From the NCBI RefSeq assembly GCF_021601385.1, contig NZ_BQHO01000006.1, positions 157,077-221,076 of the forward strand: a stretch of 64,000 nt of DNA. Direction: 5' to 3'. Position numbers and translations under genes: made by a program. The notes below the pieces were generated by a model. The model did no database searches and was not told where the DNA came from. It was given only the letters and a program-made list of their open reading frames with translations. Positions 1-9,884 of this stretch are shown here, piece by piece. Numbering within the stretch: the stretch's first letter is position 1; every line of letters starts with the position of its first letter. This DNA is from Pseudomonas parasichuanensis. GTDB taxonomy: Bacteria > Pseudomonadota > Gammaproteobacteria > Pseudomonadales > Pseudomonadaceae.

Positions 1-241
1 CCTGCGGGAAGTGCTGCCAGGGCTGGTGGGAAAGGCCATCGAGCTTGACCGCGCCATCGGCGAACTTCGCCCCGTCGAACGGCAGCCGGCCGCGCAGCAT
101 GCCGCCAAGGTCCTCGCTGGTCTTGAGCATCGCCTTGAAGATCGCCTTGCGTTGGCCCAGCGGCGAGTTGGGGTCGACCTGGTTACAGGCGGTCAGGGCC
201 AGGGCGGCCAGCAGTACTACGGACAATCGCTTGAACATCAT
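1..241 (-). CDS. Cytochrome c family lipoprotein, N-terminal part (runs off the left edge)
   Basis: Only the first 80 residues are in the window. They begin with a short basic and hydrophobic signal ending in a lipobox LTAC (Cys near residue 19), so the protein is probably lipid-anchored. The next segment (QRKAIFKAMLKTSEDLGGM, then RGRLPFD, and PWQHFP near the edge) resembles the start of the soluble cytochrome c'/c556 family, whose CxxCH haem site lies at the C terminus, outside the window. Two adjacent ATG codons exist; the first (at 241) has GAAGAGA upstream. It is divergent from mltA. The haem assignment is inferred from family resemblance because no CxxCH is visible. Confidence 0.6.
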   Translation of the reverse strand, partial: MMFKRLSVVLLAALALTACNQVDPNSPLGQRKAIFKAMLKTSEDLGGMLRGRLPFDGAKFADGAVKLDGLSHQPWQHFPQ

Positions 242-330
242 GGTCTCTTCGGCCGGAAACAACGGGGCGCCAGTATCGCCGCCCATCGGCCAAAGACCAA
301 TAGCCACACAGAAAACAAGGGTGAATATTC

Positions 331-1509
331 ATGTTCGCCCAACACAGGATCACGCTCATGACATCTGCATTGCGCCACCTTGCCTGGGCGCTTCCGGCCC
401 TGGCCCTGCTGGCCGGCTGCAACGGCGGCGAAAACGCCAAGCCCGAACCCCACGCCATCGCCACTTACGCACCCGCCACCTGGCAGGATCTGCCCGCGGT
501 CAACGACGACGAGCTGCTGGCCGGTTTCAACGCCTGGCGCAACGGCTGCGAGAAACTCAAGCGCGACCCGGTGTGGGCCGCCACCTGTGAAGCAGCCGGT
601 ACGGCGACACCAAGCGCCGCCCAAGTGCGCACCTTCCTCGAACAGAACCTGCAGGTCTACGGCCTGCGTTCGGCCGAAAACAACGCCAACGGCCTGATCA
701 CCGGTTATTACGAGCCGGTCTACCCGGGCAGCCTCAAACGCACCGAAGCGGCCCAGGTGCCGGTGTATGGCGTGCCGGAGGACATGATCGTGGTGGACCT
801 GGCCAGCGTGTACCCCGAGCTCAAGGGCAAGCGCCTGCGCGGGCGCCTGGAAGGCCGTGTGCTCAAGCCCTACGACACCGCCGAGACCATCAACCGCGAT
901 GGCGCCAAGGCGCCGGTACTGGCCTGGCTGACCGACCCGATGGACCTGCAGTTCCTGCAGATCCAGGGCTCCGGTCGGGTGCAACTGGGTGACGGGCGCC
1001 AGCTGCGCCTGGGCTATGCCGACCAGAACGGCCACCCCTATCGGCCAATCGGCCGCTGGCTGGTGGAGCAGGGCCAGCTGAAAAAAGAAGAGGTGACCAT
1101 GGGCGCTATCCACAGCTGGGCCCAGGCCAACCCCCAGCGGGTGCCCGAGCTGCTGGCGAGCAACCCCAGCTACGTGTTCTTCAGCACCCGCCCGGACAGC
1201 AACGAAGGCCCGCGCGGCTCGCTCAACGTGCCACTGACCGCAGGCTACAGCGTGGCCATCGACCGCAAGGTGATCCCGCTGGGCAGCCTCTTGTGGCTGT
1301 CCACCACCCGCCCTGACGGCAGCCCGGTGGTACGCCCGGTGGGCGCACAGGACACCGGCGGCGCCATCACCGGCGAGGTGCGTGCAGACCTGTTCTGGGG
1401 CACCGGGCCTGAAGCCGGAGAGTTGGCGGGCAACATGAAGCAGCAGGGGCAAATCTGGATGTTGTGGCCCAAGGGTGTAGCGCTGCCTGAGGTGCCGAAG
1501 GTGCCCTGA
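331..1509 (+). CDS. mltA: Membrane-bound lytic murein transglycosylase A
   Basis: This outer-membrane lipoprotein cleaves the MurNAc-GlcNAc bond of peptidoglycan to give 1,6-anhydro products. The 392-residue frame has a signal with lipobox LLAGC, the MltA domain (ITGYYEPVYPGS, IQGSGRVQLGDG) and the C-terminal 3D domain with its conserved Asp residues (AQDTGGAITG, then RADLFWGTG). The start at 331 is preceded by AGGGTGA; an ATG at 358 would give 383 residues with a more usual signal length and is also possible. It is monocistronic, with a REP pair directly downstream. Confidence 0.93.
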   Translation: MFAQHRITLMTSALRHLAWALPALALLAGCNGGENAKPEPHAIATYAPATWQDLPAVNDDELLAGFNAWRNGCEKLKRDPVWAATCEAAGTATPSAAQVRTFLEQNLQVYGLRSAENNANGLITGYYEPVYPGSLKRTEAAQVPVYGVPEDMIVVDLASVYPELKGKRLRGRLEGRVLKPYDTAETINRDGAKAPVLAWLTDPMDLQFLQIQGSGRVQLGDGRQLRLGYADQNGHPYRPIGRWLVEQGQLKKEEVTMGAIHSWAQANPQRVPELLASNPSYVFFSTRPDSNEGPRGSLNVPLTAGYSVAIDRKVIPLGSLLWLSTTRPDGSPVVRPVGAQDTGGAITGEVRADLFWGTGPEAGELAGNMKQQGQIWMLWPKGVALPEVPKVP

Positions 1510-1520
1510 TGGCACACGCC

Positions 1521-1632
1521 CCCTGTAGGAGCGGCCTTGTGCCGCGAAAAAGCTGCATGGCAGCCCCGGCCATCTGTGGCGCAACACGGATCCATGGGGC
1601 CGCTTCGCGGCACAAGGCCGCTCCTACAGGGG
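1521..1632. repeat. REP palindrome pair (TGTAGGAGCGGCCTTGTGCCG type)
   Basis: Two inverted REP arms, one starting CCCTGTAGGAGCGGCC and one ending GGCCGCTCCTACAGGG, flank a short spacer. They lie between the convergent 3' ends of mltA and the MAPEG gene, the usual place for P. putida REPs. The cluster may stabilise mRNA ends or block read-through. Confidence 0.9.
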
Positions 1633-1650
1633 ACGGTGTTCGACCCAGTA

Positions 1651-2037
1651 TCAGACCGACACGACAAAGAACGCCACGATCAACGCCAGCCCGGCGAACC
1701 ACACGATCGAGCGCAGCGCCGCCCAGTCGGCCAGGTAGCAGATGATGTACAGCAGGCGGCTGGTGATATACATCACCCCCAGCACATCCTGGGTCACCTG
1801 CTCGGCGTTGCCGACGATATCCGCCACCAGCACCGCCGCGGCAAACGCCGGGAACGCCTCATAACCATTCTGCTGTGCCGCATGGGCACGTCGCGGCAGC
1901 CCGGACAGCGTGTCGAGGAAGGCCCGCGGATCATGGTTGTCGCGCAGGCCGAAGCGCCCACTGCTCACTTTGGCGATCAACGCACACAGCGGCGGCAGGA
2001 CCAGGGCAATCAGGATGCACCACAGGGCTACGGTCAT
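1651..2037 (-). CDS. MAPEG family membrane protein
   Basis: A 128-residue integral membrane protein with four hydrophobic segments (about residues 3-23, 60-80, 85-102 and 108-127). It carries the RAHAAQQNGYEAFPAFAAAVLVA segment typical of small bacterial MAPEG proteins, the family that includes microsomal glutathione S-transferase. GGAG lies eight bases before the ATG. The substrate is unknown, and glutathione-linked chemistry is only a family-level guess. It lies just downstream of the EamA transporter gene on the same strand (30-nt gap), so the two may be co-transcribed. Confidence 0.8.
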   Translation of the reverse strand: MTVALWCILIALVLPPLCALIAKVSSGRFGLRDNHDPRAFLDTLSGLPRRAHAAQQNGYEAFPAFAAAVLVADIVGNAEQVTQDVLGVMYITSRLLYIICYLADWAALRSIVWFAGLALIVAFFVVSV

Positions 2038-2067
2038 GGACAGGACTCCTTGTTCAAAAATGATCGG

Positions 2068-2901
2068 TCAGAGCTTCATCACCAGCATGCCCGCCAGCAC
2101 CAGCCCGCAAGCTAGGAGTCTTGGCCCGCCAAAAGGTTCTTTGAGGTAGCGCATGCCCAGCAGCACCACCAGGATTACGCTGAGTTCACGCAGCGCCGCC
2201 GCCTCGGCCACCGACCCCAGGTGCATGGCCCACAGCACCAGGGCATAGCTCAACAGTACGCACACGCCAACCGCCAGGCCCAGGCGCCACTGGGTACGCC
2301 AGAACAGCACGAACGGCGCGCGCCGGGCGACGCCGGCCAGCAGCGGAAACGGCCAGGCACTGAGCAGGGTCAGCCATACCAGGTAGTCCAGCGGCTTGCC
2401 CCACAGGCGCACGGCCTGGCCGTCGAACCAGGTGTAGCAGCCGATGCACAGGCCGATCAGCGCTACCACCGGCAGCATCGACCAGGGCAACCGATCGCCA
2501 CCCCCGCCCTGCCACAGCAGGCAGGCCATGCCGCAGGGGATCAACAGGATGCCGATGATCTGCTGCTGGCTGAGCGACTCCCCGGCAAAGGCCAGGGTCA
2601 ACCCCAGCACCACCAACGGCGACAGCCCGCGCATCAGAGGGTAGACCAGGCCCAGGTCACCGACCCGGTAGGCCTTGATCAGCAGCACCCGATACAGTTG
2701 CTCGGCCAGCGCCGAGGCCAGCAGCCAGGGCCAGATCTCGCCCGGCGGGAACTCGACGAAGGCCACGGCCAGCACCGCGAACACCAGCGCCACCAGGTCC
2801 ATGCTGGCGATCACCAGCAGGCGCTCGGCGCTGAATTTGATGAGGGTGTTCCAGGTGGCGTGCAGCAGGGCTGCGATCAGAACGAGTGAAGTTGCCAGCA
2901 C
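2068..2901 (-). CDS. EamA/DMT-superfamily inner-membrane transporter
   Basis: About 277 residues with roughly ten hydrophobic segments in two EamA-like halves. Characteristic stretches are ALLHATWNTLIKFS at the N terminus, RVLLIKAYRVGDLGLVYPLMRG at the end of the first half and LRELSVILVVLLGMRYLKEPF in the second. The frame stays open to 3042, but that extension is REP sequence. I chose the GTG at 2901, which has AAGGA about ten bases upstream and puts the first membrane helix at the N terminus. Members export metabolites or drugs; the substrate cannot be read from sequence. Confidence 0.82.
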   Translation of the reverse strand: MLATSLVLIAALLHATWNTLIKFSAERLLVIASMDLVALVFAVLAVAFVEFPPGEIWPWLLASALAEQLYRVLLIKAYRVGDLGLVYPLMRGLSPLVVLGLTLAFAGESLSQQQIIGILLIPCGMACLLWQGGGGDRLPWSMLPVVALIGLCIGCYTWFDGQAVRLWGKPLDYLVWLTLLSAWPFPLLAGVARRAPFVLFWRTQWRLGLAVGVCVLLSYALVLWAMHLGSVAEAAALRELSVILVVLLGMRYLKEPFGGPRLLACGLVLAGMLVMKL

Positions 2902-2955
2902 GCCTTGGGGTCCTTGTCTTGGTTTTGTGGCGATCACTATATAGCGACACGCCTG

Positions 2956-3041
2956 CACTGGCCTCATCGCCGGCAAGCTCCACTCAAAGAGGATGCACAC
3001 ATCATTGTAGGAGCGGCCTTGCCGGCGATGAGGCCAGCGCA
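2956..3041. repeat. REP palindrome pair
   Basis: Inverted arms CTGGCCTCATCGCCGGCAAG and its near complement CTTGCCGGCGATGAGGCCAG surround a short A-rich spacer. The repeat lies upstream of the EamA gene start, between it and the divergent antiporter gene, an unusual 5' placement for this repeat. Confidence 0.85.
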
Positions 3042-3204
3042 AGTCTCACAAGACAGGGCCCTGCAGGTAGCACCACAGGGCCATGTCAGGAACCAATTCT
3101 GCAAATCCGGTCATAAGGTGTGTCCCGAGCGCCGCGCCAGATCATCCAAGAACTGCCCGAGCCATTCGGGTAACGACTTGGAAGCCACTGTCACAGGATT
3201 CGGG
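3042..3204. other. Leader of the antiporter gene with a small hairpin
   Basis: The non-coding stretch between the REP pair and the antiporter start holds a dyad GGCCCTG (3057-3063) / CAGGGCC (3076-3082) and a weaker CCCGA/TCGGG pair near 3166-3180. I see no convincing -35/-10 pair and no regulator site. Confidence 0.35.
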
Positions 3205-4440
3205 ATGCTTGAACTAGTTGCCGCGTTTATCTGCCTCACCACCCTCCTCACCTATGTGAATTACCGCTTCATCGGCCTGCCACCTGCCATCGGCGTGATG
3301 GTCACGGCGCTGCTGTTCTCCCTGATGCTCCAGGGCCTGAGCCTGATCGGCTTCCCCGGCCTTGAAGAACGCGTCGAAGGGCTGATGAACCAGATCGATT
3401 TCAACGACCTGTTGATGCACTGGATGCTGGCGTTCCTGCTGTTTGCCGGCGCCCTGCACGTCAACCTCGCCGACCTGCGCAGCTACCGCTGGCCGATCGG
3501 CCTGCTGGCCACGCTCGGGGTGCTGATCGCCACCGTGGTGATCGGCTACCTGGCGCACTGGGTGTTCGGCCTGTTCGGTTGGAATGTGCCACTGATCTAC
3601 TGCCTGCTGTTCGGCGCGCTGATTTCGCCCACCGACCCGATCGCCGTGCTCGGCGCATTGCGTACCGCCAACGCATCGAAACCACTGAAGACCACCATCG
3701 TCGGCGAGTCGCTGTTCAACGACGGCACCGCGGTGGTGGTGTTCACCGTGCTGCTGGGCATCATCCAGTTGGGCGAGACGCCCAGCGTGGCCGACACGGC
3801 CCTGCTGTTCGCCCGTGAAGCCATTGGCGGCGTGGTCTTCGGCGGCCTGATCGGCTACGCCACCTACCGCATGATCAAGAGCGTCGAGCAATACCAGGTC
3901 GAGGTGATGCTGACCCTGGCGCTGGTGATCGGCGGTTCGGCAATGTGCTACGAGCTGCACGTGTCGGCGCCGATTGCCATGGTGGTGGCCGGCCTGATCA
4001 TCGGCAACCTGGGGCGTAACCTGGCGATGAACGACATGACCCGCCGCTACATGGACGGGTTCTGGGAACTGATCGACGACATGCTCAACGCCCTGCTGTT
4101 CGCCCTGATTGGCCTTGAGCTGTTGCTGCTGCCATTCAACTGGCTGCACCTGGCGGCGGGTGGCGTGCTGGCGGTGGCGGTGCTGGCCTCGCGGCTGCTG
4201 ACCGTGGCCCCGGCGATCGTGCTGCTGCGCCGTTGGCGCACGGTGCCGCAGGGCACCATTCGCGTGCTGACCTGGGGTGGCTTGCGCGGGGGCGTTTCGG
4301 TCGCATTGGCCTTGTCGTTGCCAATCGGTGAAGAGCGCGACCTGCTGCTGTCGATCACCTACATCGTGGTGCTGTCGTCGATCCTGATTCAGGGCCTGAC
4401 GGTGGGCAAGGTGGTGCGCAGGGTCAGCGCCCAGCCTTGA
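3205..4440 (+). CDS. CPA1-family Na+/H+ antiporter (NhaP type)
   Basis: This inner-membrane exchanger swaps cytoplasmic Na+ (or K+) for protons. The 411-residue protein has about twelve hydrophobic segments. It carries two diagnostic CPA1 motifs: SPTDPIAVLGAL (about residue 153) and GESLFNDGTAVVVF (about residue 175), the latter with the Asn-Asp pair of electroneutral NhaP exchangers. The open frame starts at 2905, but that part is REP and leader. The ATG at 3205 has AGGA seven bases upstream and opens directly into the first helix. It is a single gene followed by a REP pair. Confidence 0.88.
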   Translation: MLELVAAFICLTTLLTYVNYRFIGLPPAIGVMVTALLFSLMLQGLSLIGFPGLEERVEGLMNQIDFNDLLMHWMLAFLLFAGALHVNLADLRSYRWPIGLLATLGVLIATVVIGYLAHWVFGLFGWNVPLIYCLLFGALISPTDPIAVLGALRTANASKPLKTTIVGESLFNDGTAVVVFTVLLGIIQLGETPSVADTALLFAREAIGGVVFGGLIGYATYRMIKSVEQYQVEVMLTLALVIGGSAMCYELHVSAPIAMVVAGLIIGNLGRNLAMNDMTRRYMDGFWELIDDMLNALLFALIGLELLLLPFNWLHLAAGGVLAVAVLASRLLTVAPAIVLLRRWRTVPQGTIRVLTWGGLRGGVSVALALSLPIGEERDLLLSITYIVVLSSILIQGLTVGKVVRRVSAQP

Positions 4441-4447
4441 TAGTGCC

Positions 4448-4566
4448 GGGGCCGCTGTGCGGCCCTATCGCTGGCAAGCCAGCTCCCACAGGCTTGTGCA
4501 AGTCAAAGGCATGCGCTGTACCTGTGGGAGCCGGCTTGCCGGCGATAGGGCTGCATGGCAGCCCCA
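4448..4566. repeat. REP palindrome pair (TGTGGGAGC..GGCTTGCC type)
   Basis: Inverted arms GCTGGCAAGCCAGCTCCCACA and TGTGGGAGCCGGCTTGCCGG lie between the convergent antiporter and thioesterase genes. Confidence 0.9.
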
Positions 4567-4573
4567 AGACGGT

Positions 4574-4975
4574 TCACTCGACCGCAGAATCCGGGAACTG
4601 GTCCTGGATGTACTTGATCTCGGTACGCCCATGGGCGGCCGGCAAGCCATCTTCACCCAGGTTGACGAACACCATCTTGTCCACCGTGAGGATGGCCCTG
4701 CGGGTGATCTTGTTGCGCACTTCGCACTTGAGGGTGATGGAGGTGCGGCCAAACTCGGTGGCAGTGATGCCCAGCTCGATGATGTCGCCCTGGCGCGAGG
4801 CGCTGACGAAGTTGATCTCGGAGATGTACTTGGTCACCACACGCTGGTTGCCCAGCTGGACGATGGCGTAGATCGCCGCTTCCTCGTCGATCCAGCGCAG
4901 CAGGCTACCGCCGAACAAGGTGCCATTGGGGTTGAGGTCTTCGGGTTTAACCCATTTGCGGGTGTGAAAGTTCAT
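4574..4975 (-). CDS. Acyl-CoA thioesterase, hot-dog fold (YciA/BACH-like)
   Basis: A 133-residue single hot-dog domain. The conserved active-site strand-helix is clear: NPNGTLFGGSLLRWIDEEAA (residues about 15-34), with Asn, Gly-Gly and Asp/Glu in the places used by acyl-CoA thioesterases. VSASRQGDIIELG follows as the second conserved block. The upstream in-frame ATG at 5032 is less likely because the ATG at 4975 has AGGAG six bases ahead. It probably hydrolyses acyl-CoAs in the cytoplasm; chain preference is not evident. It is divergent from ahcY. Confidence 0.85.
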   Translation of the reverse strand: MNFHTRKWVKPEDLNPNGTLFGGSLLRWIDEEAAIYAIVQLGNQRVVTKYISEINFVSASRQGDIIELGITATEFGRTSITLKCEVRNKITRRAILTVDKMVFVNLGEDGLPAAHGRTEIKYIQDQFPDSAVE

Positions 4976-5078
4976 CGTGACTCCTGACCTGCCTGTTTGA
5001 CGTGCGGTAATGATGGCAGACCGCCCGGTCACGCTCCATTGAACATCGACTATCGTCGCGATTAATCGACAGAAAGTC

Positions 5079-6682
<1,604 letters not shown>

Positions 6683-6691
6683 GTGGCGGGA

Positions 6692-6724
6692 TGCCGGCAT
6701 CAGGGCACACGCCCGATGCCGGCA
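6692..6724 (+). promoter_or_regulatory. Strong hairpin just after ahcY
   Basis: TGCCGGCATC (6692-6701) pairs fully with GATGCCGGCA (6715-6724), and the interior GGGC/GCCC (6703-6706/6711-6714) pairs too, leaving an ACAC loop. No T-run follows, so it is not a classical terminator; it may protect the ahcY 3' end or mark RNA processing between ahcY and metF. Confidence 0.6.
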
Positions 6725-6748
6725 GGCAACGTTTCGAACCGATGTCCG

Positions 6749-6780
6749 AGCCAGGCCGGCCCCCACCGCCCTGGCTTTTA
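6749..6780 (+). terminator. Terminator-like hairpin upstream of metF
   Basis: AGCCAGG (6749-6755) pairs with CCTGGCT (6770-6776) and is followed by TTTTA. It sits 44 nt before the metF ATG and would partly uncouple metF from ahcY or act as an attenuator. Confidence 0.55.
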
Positions 6781-6823
6781 TTTGCAGGCAGCAGCCGATG
6801 GCCCACTGCCGAAGGAACGAGTG

Positions 6824-7669
6824 ATGTCACAAGAACGCCGCTACAGTTTCGAGTTCTTTCCCACCAAGACCGATGCCGGCCACGAAAAGCTGATGGGCGT
6901 CGCCCGCCAGCTGGCCAGCTACAACCCGGACTTCTTCTCCTGCACCTACGGTGCCGGTGGCTCCACCCGCGACCGCACGCTCAACACCGTGCTGCAGCTG
7001 GAAAACGAAGTGAAGGTGCCTGCCGCCCCGCACCTGTCCTGCGTGGGCGACAGCAAGGACGACCTGCGGTCGCTGCTGGCCGAGTACCAGGCCGCCGGCA
7101 TCAAGCGCATCGTGGCCCTGCGTGGCGACCTGCCGTCGGGCATGGGCATGGCCAGCGGCGAGCTGCGCTACGCCAGCGACCTGGTCGAGTTCATCCGCCA
7201 GGAAACCGGCGATCACTTCCACCTGGAAGTGGCTGCCTACCCGGAGATGCACCCACAGGCACGCAATTTCGAGAGCGATCTCGCCAATTTCGTGCACAAG
7301 GTCAAGGCCGGTGCCGACAGCGCCATCACCCAGTACTTCTTCAACGCCGACAGCTACTTCTACTTCGTCGAGCGCGCACAGAAGCTGGGCGTGGACATCC
7401 CGGTGGTGCCCGGCATCATGCCGATCACCAACTACAGCAAGCTGGCGCGCTTCTCCGACGCCTGCGGCGCCGAGATCCCGCGCTGGATCCGCAAGCAGCT
7501 GGAAGCCTATGCCGACGACACCGCCAGCATCCAGGCCTTCGGTGAAGAAGTGATCACCCGCATGTGCGAACAACTGCTGCAAGGCGGCGCACCGGGCCTG
7601 CACTTCTACACCCTGAACCAGGCCGAGCCGAGCCTGGCAATCTGGAACAACCTCAAGCTGCCGCGCTGA
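6824..7669 (+). CDS. metF: 5,10-methylenetetrahydrofolate reductase
   Basis: This flavoenzyme reduces methylene-THF to methyl-THF, the methyl donor for methionine synthesis. The 281-residue TIM-barrel protein opens with YSFEFFPTKTD, containing the conserved active-site Glu. It also has TYGAGGSTRDRT, ALRGDLP (about residue 100), AAYPEMHPQ, ADSAITQYFFN and PGIMPITNY, all family landmarks. GAAGGAACGA lies upstream of the ATG. It follows ahcY at 141 nt with two hairpins between, so it may share the SAH-controlled transcript only in part. Confidence 0.96.
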   Translation: MSQERRYSFEFFPTKTDAGHEKLMGVARQLASYNPDFFSCTYGAGGSTRDRTLNTVLQLENEVKVPAAPHLSCVGDSKDDLRSLLAEYQAAGIKRIVALRGDLPSGMGMASGELRYASDLVEFIRQETGDHFHLEVAAYPEMHPQARNFESDLANFVHKVKAGADSAITQYFFNADSYFYFVERAQKLGVDIPVVPGIMPITNYSKLARFSDACGAEIPRWIRKQLEAYADDTASIQAFGEEVITRMCEQLLQGGAPGLHFYTLNQAEPSLAIWNNLKLPR

Positions 7670-7682
7670 AAATCGTCGCCAT

Positions 7683-7720
7683 GAAGAAGGCTTTGGCTTA
7701 GGCTAAAGCCTTCTTCACTT
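7683..7720 (+). terminator. Rho-independent terminator after metF
   Basis: GAAGAAGGCTTT (7683-7694) is a perfect 12-bp complement of AAAGCCTTCTTC (7705-7716), followed by ACTTTT. It closes the ahcY-metF unit. Confidence 0.9.
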
Positions 7721-7738
7721 TTGCCGTGCGATAGGTTA

Positions 7739-8824
7739 ATGGCCCGTATGCAGCACCCAGTCTCCGCCAATCCTCAGCTTGTCTACCTGGCATTCGGCCC
7801 GGCCACCTATCATCAGGAAGCCTGCTTCAGCATCGTCAGTGCCCTCGCGCACCTGCGCAGCACGCCCGGCGAAGCCCTCGACATCCAGGTCTACACCGAC
7901 AACCTCGAGCCCTATCGCCAGTTGCCGGTTACCGCCCACCTGCTGGACGAAGCCACCCGCAAGGCCTGGAATCAGCCCCACGGTTATCACTTTCGCAGCA
8001 AGCACGTGCTGATCCGCCAGGTCCTCGAACAGCACCCGCTGGCGGTGCTGATCGACACCGACACCTTCTTCCGCGCCTCGCCCATGCAGCTGTTCCGCCG
8101 TGTCGTGCCCGGCACGCTGCTGTGCAACGCCATCGGCGGGCGTTTCGGCGACAACCCACACTGCGTGCTGCACCAGACCCTCGCGGGCCTCCTCAAGGAA
8201 CGCGGCCTGGCCGATGAGCAGATGCCACTGCTCAACTCCGGCGTAATCGGCCTGAACGCCAGCGACGCGGCGTTGCTCGACCAGTCCATCGCCATGATGG
8301 ACGAGTTCCACCCGCTCGCGCCCAAGGCCTACACCCTCGAGGAGTTCTGCCTGGCGGTGGCGGCCTATCGCAGGCTCAAGGTCGCCGAGTGCACCGACGT
8401 CATCCACCACTACTGGAGCCGCAAGGCCCAGTTCCGCGCCAAGATCCAGGCCTGGCTGCGCAAGCACGGCGAAGCCATGCTGAGCGAGGCGGCACTGGCC
8501 GATGTGCAGCTGGTCAACGACCGGCTGCCACGGCCACCCGCCCTGCACCGCCTGGGCTACAAGGCGTTGACCTACATGCTGCCCGGCCAGCACCGGCAGT
8601 TCGCCCGCGAACTGCTGTACGGCTGCTACCCGTATGCCAATGAATTCGACCGCGCCTGCGCCTCGGCCTGGTGGGACAAGGCCCTGGAGAACCTCAGCCA
8701 GCGTCATGGCCGGCCAGACCCGGAGCAGTTGCGGCGCTGCCTGCGCCACCCCGGCCTGCGCCTGTCACTGGGCAGCCGCCACGGCGAGGTCGAGTCCCAC
8801 CTGCTGAATCAGCACCAGGGCTGA
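7739..8824 (+). CDS. Conserved hypothetical protein, possible glycosyltransferase
   Basis: I do not recognise a named family. The 361-residue protein has no signal peptide or membrane segment. It begins with a beta-strand-like QLVYLAFGPATYHQEACFSIVSAL. Then come HFRSKHVLIRQVL and LAVLIDTDTFFRASP (about residues 100-114), where DTD resembles the metal-binding DxD of GT-A sugar transferases. LLNSGVIGLNASDA further on resembles the NSGVML block of GT8-like enzymes. I therefore infer a nucleotide-sugar transferase-like fold, acceptor unknown. The start is uncertain: ATG at 7739 or at 7748, neither with a strong ribosome site. Confidence 0.6.
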   Translation: MARMQHPVSANPQLVYLAFGPATYHQEACFSIVSALAHLRSTPGEALDIQVYTDNLEPYRQLPVTAHLLDEATRKAWNQPHGYHFRSKHVLIRQVLEQHPLAVLIDTDTFFRASPMQLFRRVVPGTLLCNAIGGRFGDNPHCVLHQTLAGLLKERGLADEQMPLLNSGVIGLNASDAALLDQSIAMMDEFHPLAPKAYTLEEFCLAVAAYRRLKVAECTDVIHHYWSRKAQFRAKIQAWLRKHGEAMLSEAALADVQLVNDRLPRPPALHRLGYKALTYMLPGQHRQFARELLYGCYPYANEFDRACASAWWDKALENLSQRHGRPDPEQLRRCLRHPGLRLSLGSRHGEVESHLLNQHQG

Positions 8825-8861
8825 TCGACATGCCGGGCACGCCATCGCGGGGTAGCCAGTC

Positions 8862-9662
8862 TTGACCCTGCCCCGCGCCCTGCTCGGCCTGCTACGCCCC
8901 TTGTGCCTGTTGCTGCTGGCCTGCCTGAGCCCGCTGGCTCACAGCGAACGCCTGCGTATCGTCAGTGACGACTGGGCGCCTTATCTCTATCAGGAGAACG
9001 GCCAGCCCAAGGGCATCGACTATGAAGTGACCAGCGAAGTGTTCAAGCGCCTGGGTGTCGATGTGCAATGGGAGTTCATGCCCTGGAAACGCTGCCTGGC
9101 GATGATCCAGCAAGGCCTGGCCGACGGCGTGATGGACATCTTCCGTGTCGACTCGCGCCAGGCCTACATGGTCTACCCGGACGAGCCGATGTCCGACGTC
9201 GAGTTCGTGCTGTACCAGGCCCGTACCCGCCGCCACGCCGTGCAGGCACTCGAGGACCTCGCCGGCCTGACCGTGGGCACCTCGCCAGGTTACGCCTACG
9301 GCAATGCCTTCAATGAGTCCACGCTGTTCCGCCGCGAATCGGCCCCCAGCCACGAAGCCAACTTCGGCAAGCTGGCGCTGGGGCGTATCGACCTGCTGAT
9401 CACCGACCGCAAGGTCGGGCGCTACCTCAGCCGCAGGCTGGGGCTCGAGCAGCAGGTCGAAGCGCTGCCACTGGTGATCGCCCGCCAGACCCAATACCTG
9501 GGCCTGGCCCGCAAGCCGGGCCGCGAGGAACTGGCCCAGGCGTTCTCCGATGAGCTGCGACGCTTCAAGCAGGAGCCCGGCTACGCCGCCATCAATGCGC
9601 GCTATATCGGCGAAGACGCTATTCCTTTCGCCGTTGAGCAGCAGGAACGCAGCACACGCTGA
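8862..9662 (+). CDS. Periplasmic solute-binding protein, family 3 (amino-acid-binding type)
   Basis: The 266-residue protein starts at a TTG and has a signal peptide with a long Leu-rich core ending LAHS-E. The mature part matches the SBP_bac_3 fold: LRIVSDDWAPYLYQENGQPKGIDYEV at the N terminus, GVDVQWEFMPWKRCLAMIQQGLADGVMD and a later LGRIDLLITDRKVG. In this subgroup the protein often stands alone without permease genes, as here; it lies 37 nt after the glycosyltransferase-like gene. It may be a sensor or scavenging protein rather than part of an ABC transporter. Confidence 0.75.
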   Translation: MTLPRALLGLLRPLCLLLLACLSPLAHSERLRIVSDDWAPYLYQENGQPKGIDYEVTSEVFKRLGVDVQWEFMPWKRCLAMIQQGLADGVMDIFRVDSRQAYMVYPDEPMSDVEFVLYQARTRRHAVQALEDLAGLTVGTSPGYAYGNAFNESTLFRRESAPSHEANFGKLALGRIDLLITDRKVGRYLSRRLGLEQQVEALPLVIARQTQYLGLARKPGREELAQAFSDELRRFKQEPGYAAINARYIGEDAIPFAVEQQERSTR

Positions 9663-9671
9663 TTGCTCTGT

Positions 9672-9677
9672 TATACT
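9672..9677 (+). promoter_or_regulatory. Possible -10 element ahead of rhlE
   Basis: TATACT lies about 210 bp before the rhlE start within TCTGTTATACTCGG. I see no good -35 at the right distance, so this is weak. If used, it would give rhlE a leader of about 200 nt. Confidence 0.3.
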
Positions 9678-9884
9678 CGGGCCTTCCCGCCCGGCTCACG
9701 CCCGGACGCTCGGCTTGACTGCAGGCATCTCGAGCAGCGGCGCAGCACACACAGTGCCCACCCGCCACCTCCAGGATGCACAGTAAACGCCCAGCTGGAC
9801 CGGACGCGATCGCATCCCTCCGATGCCCGTCGCGCCAGGCAGAACACCCCATAGGGCCTAGCCCCCACGAGAACAGGATTGCCC

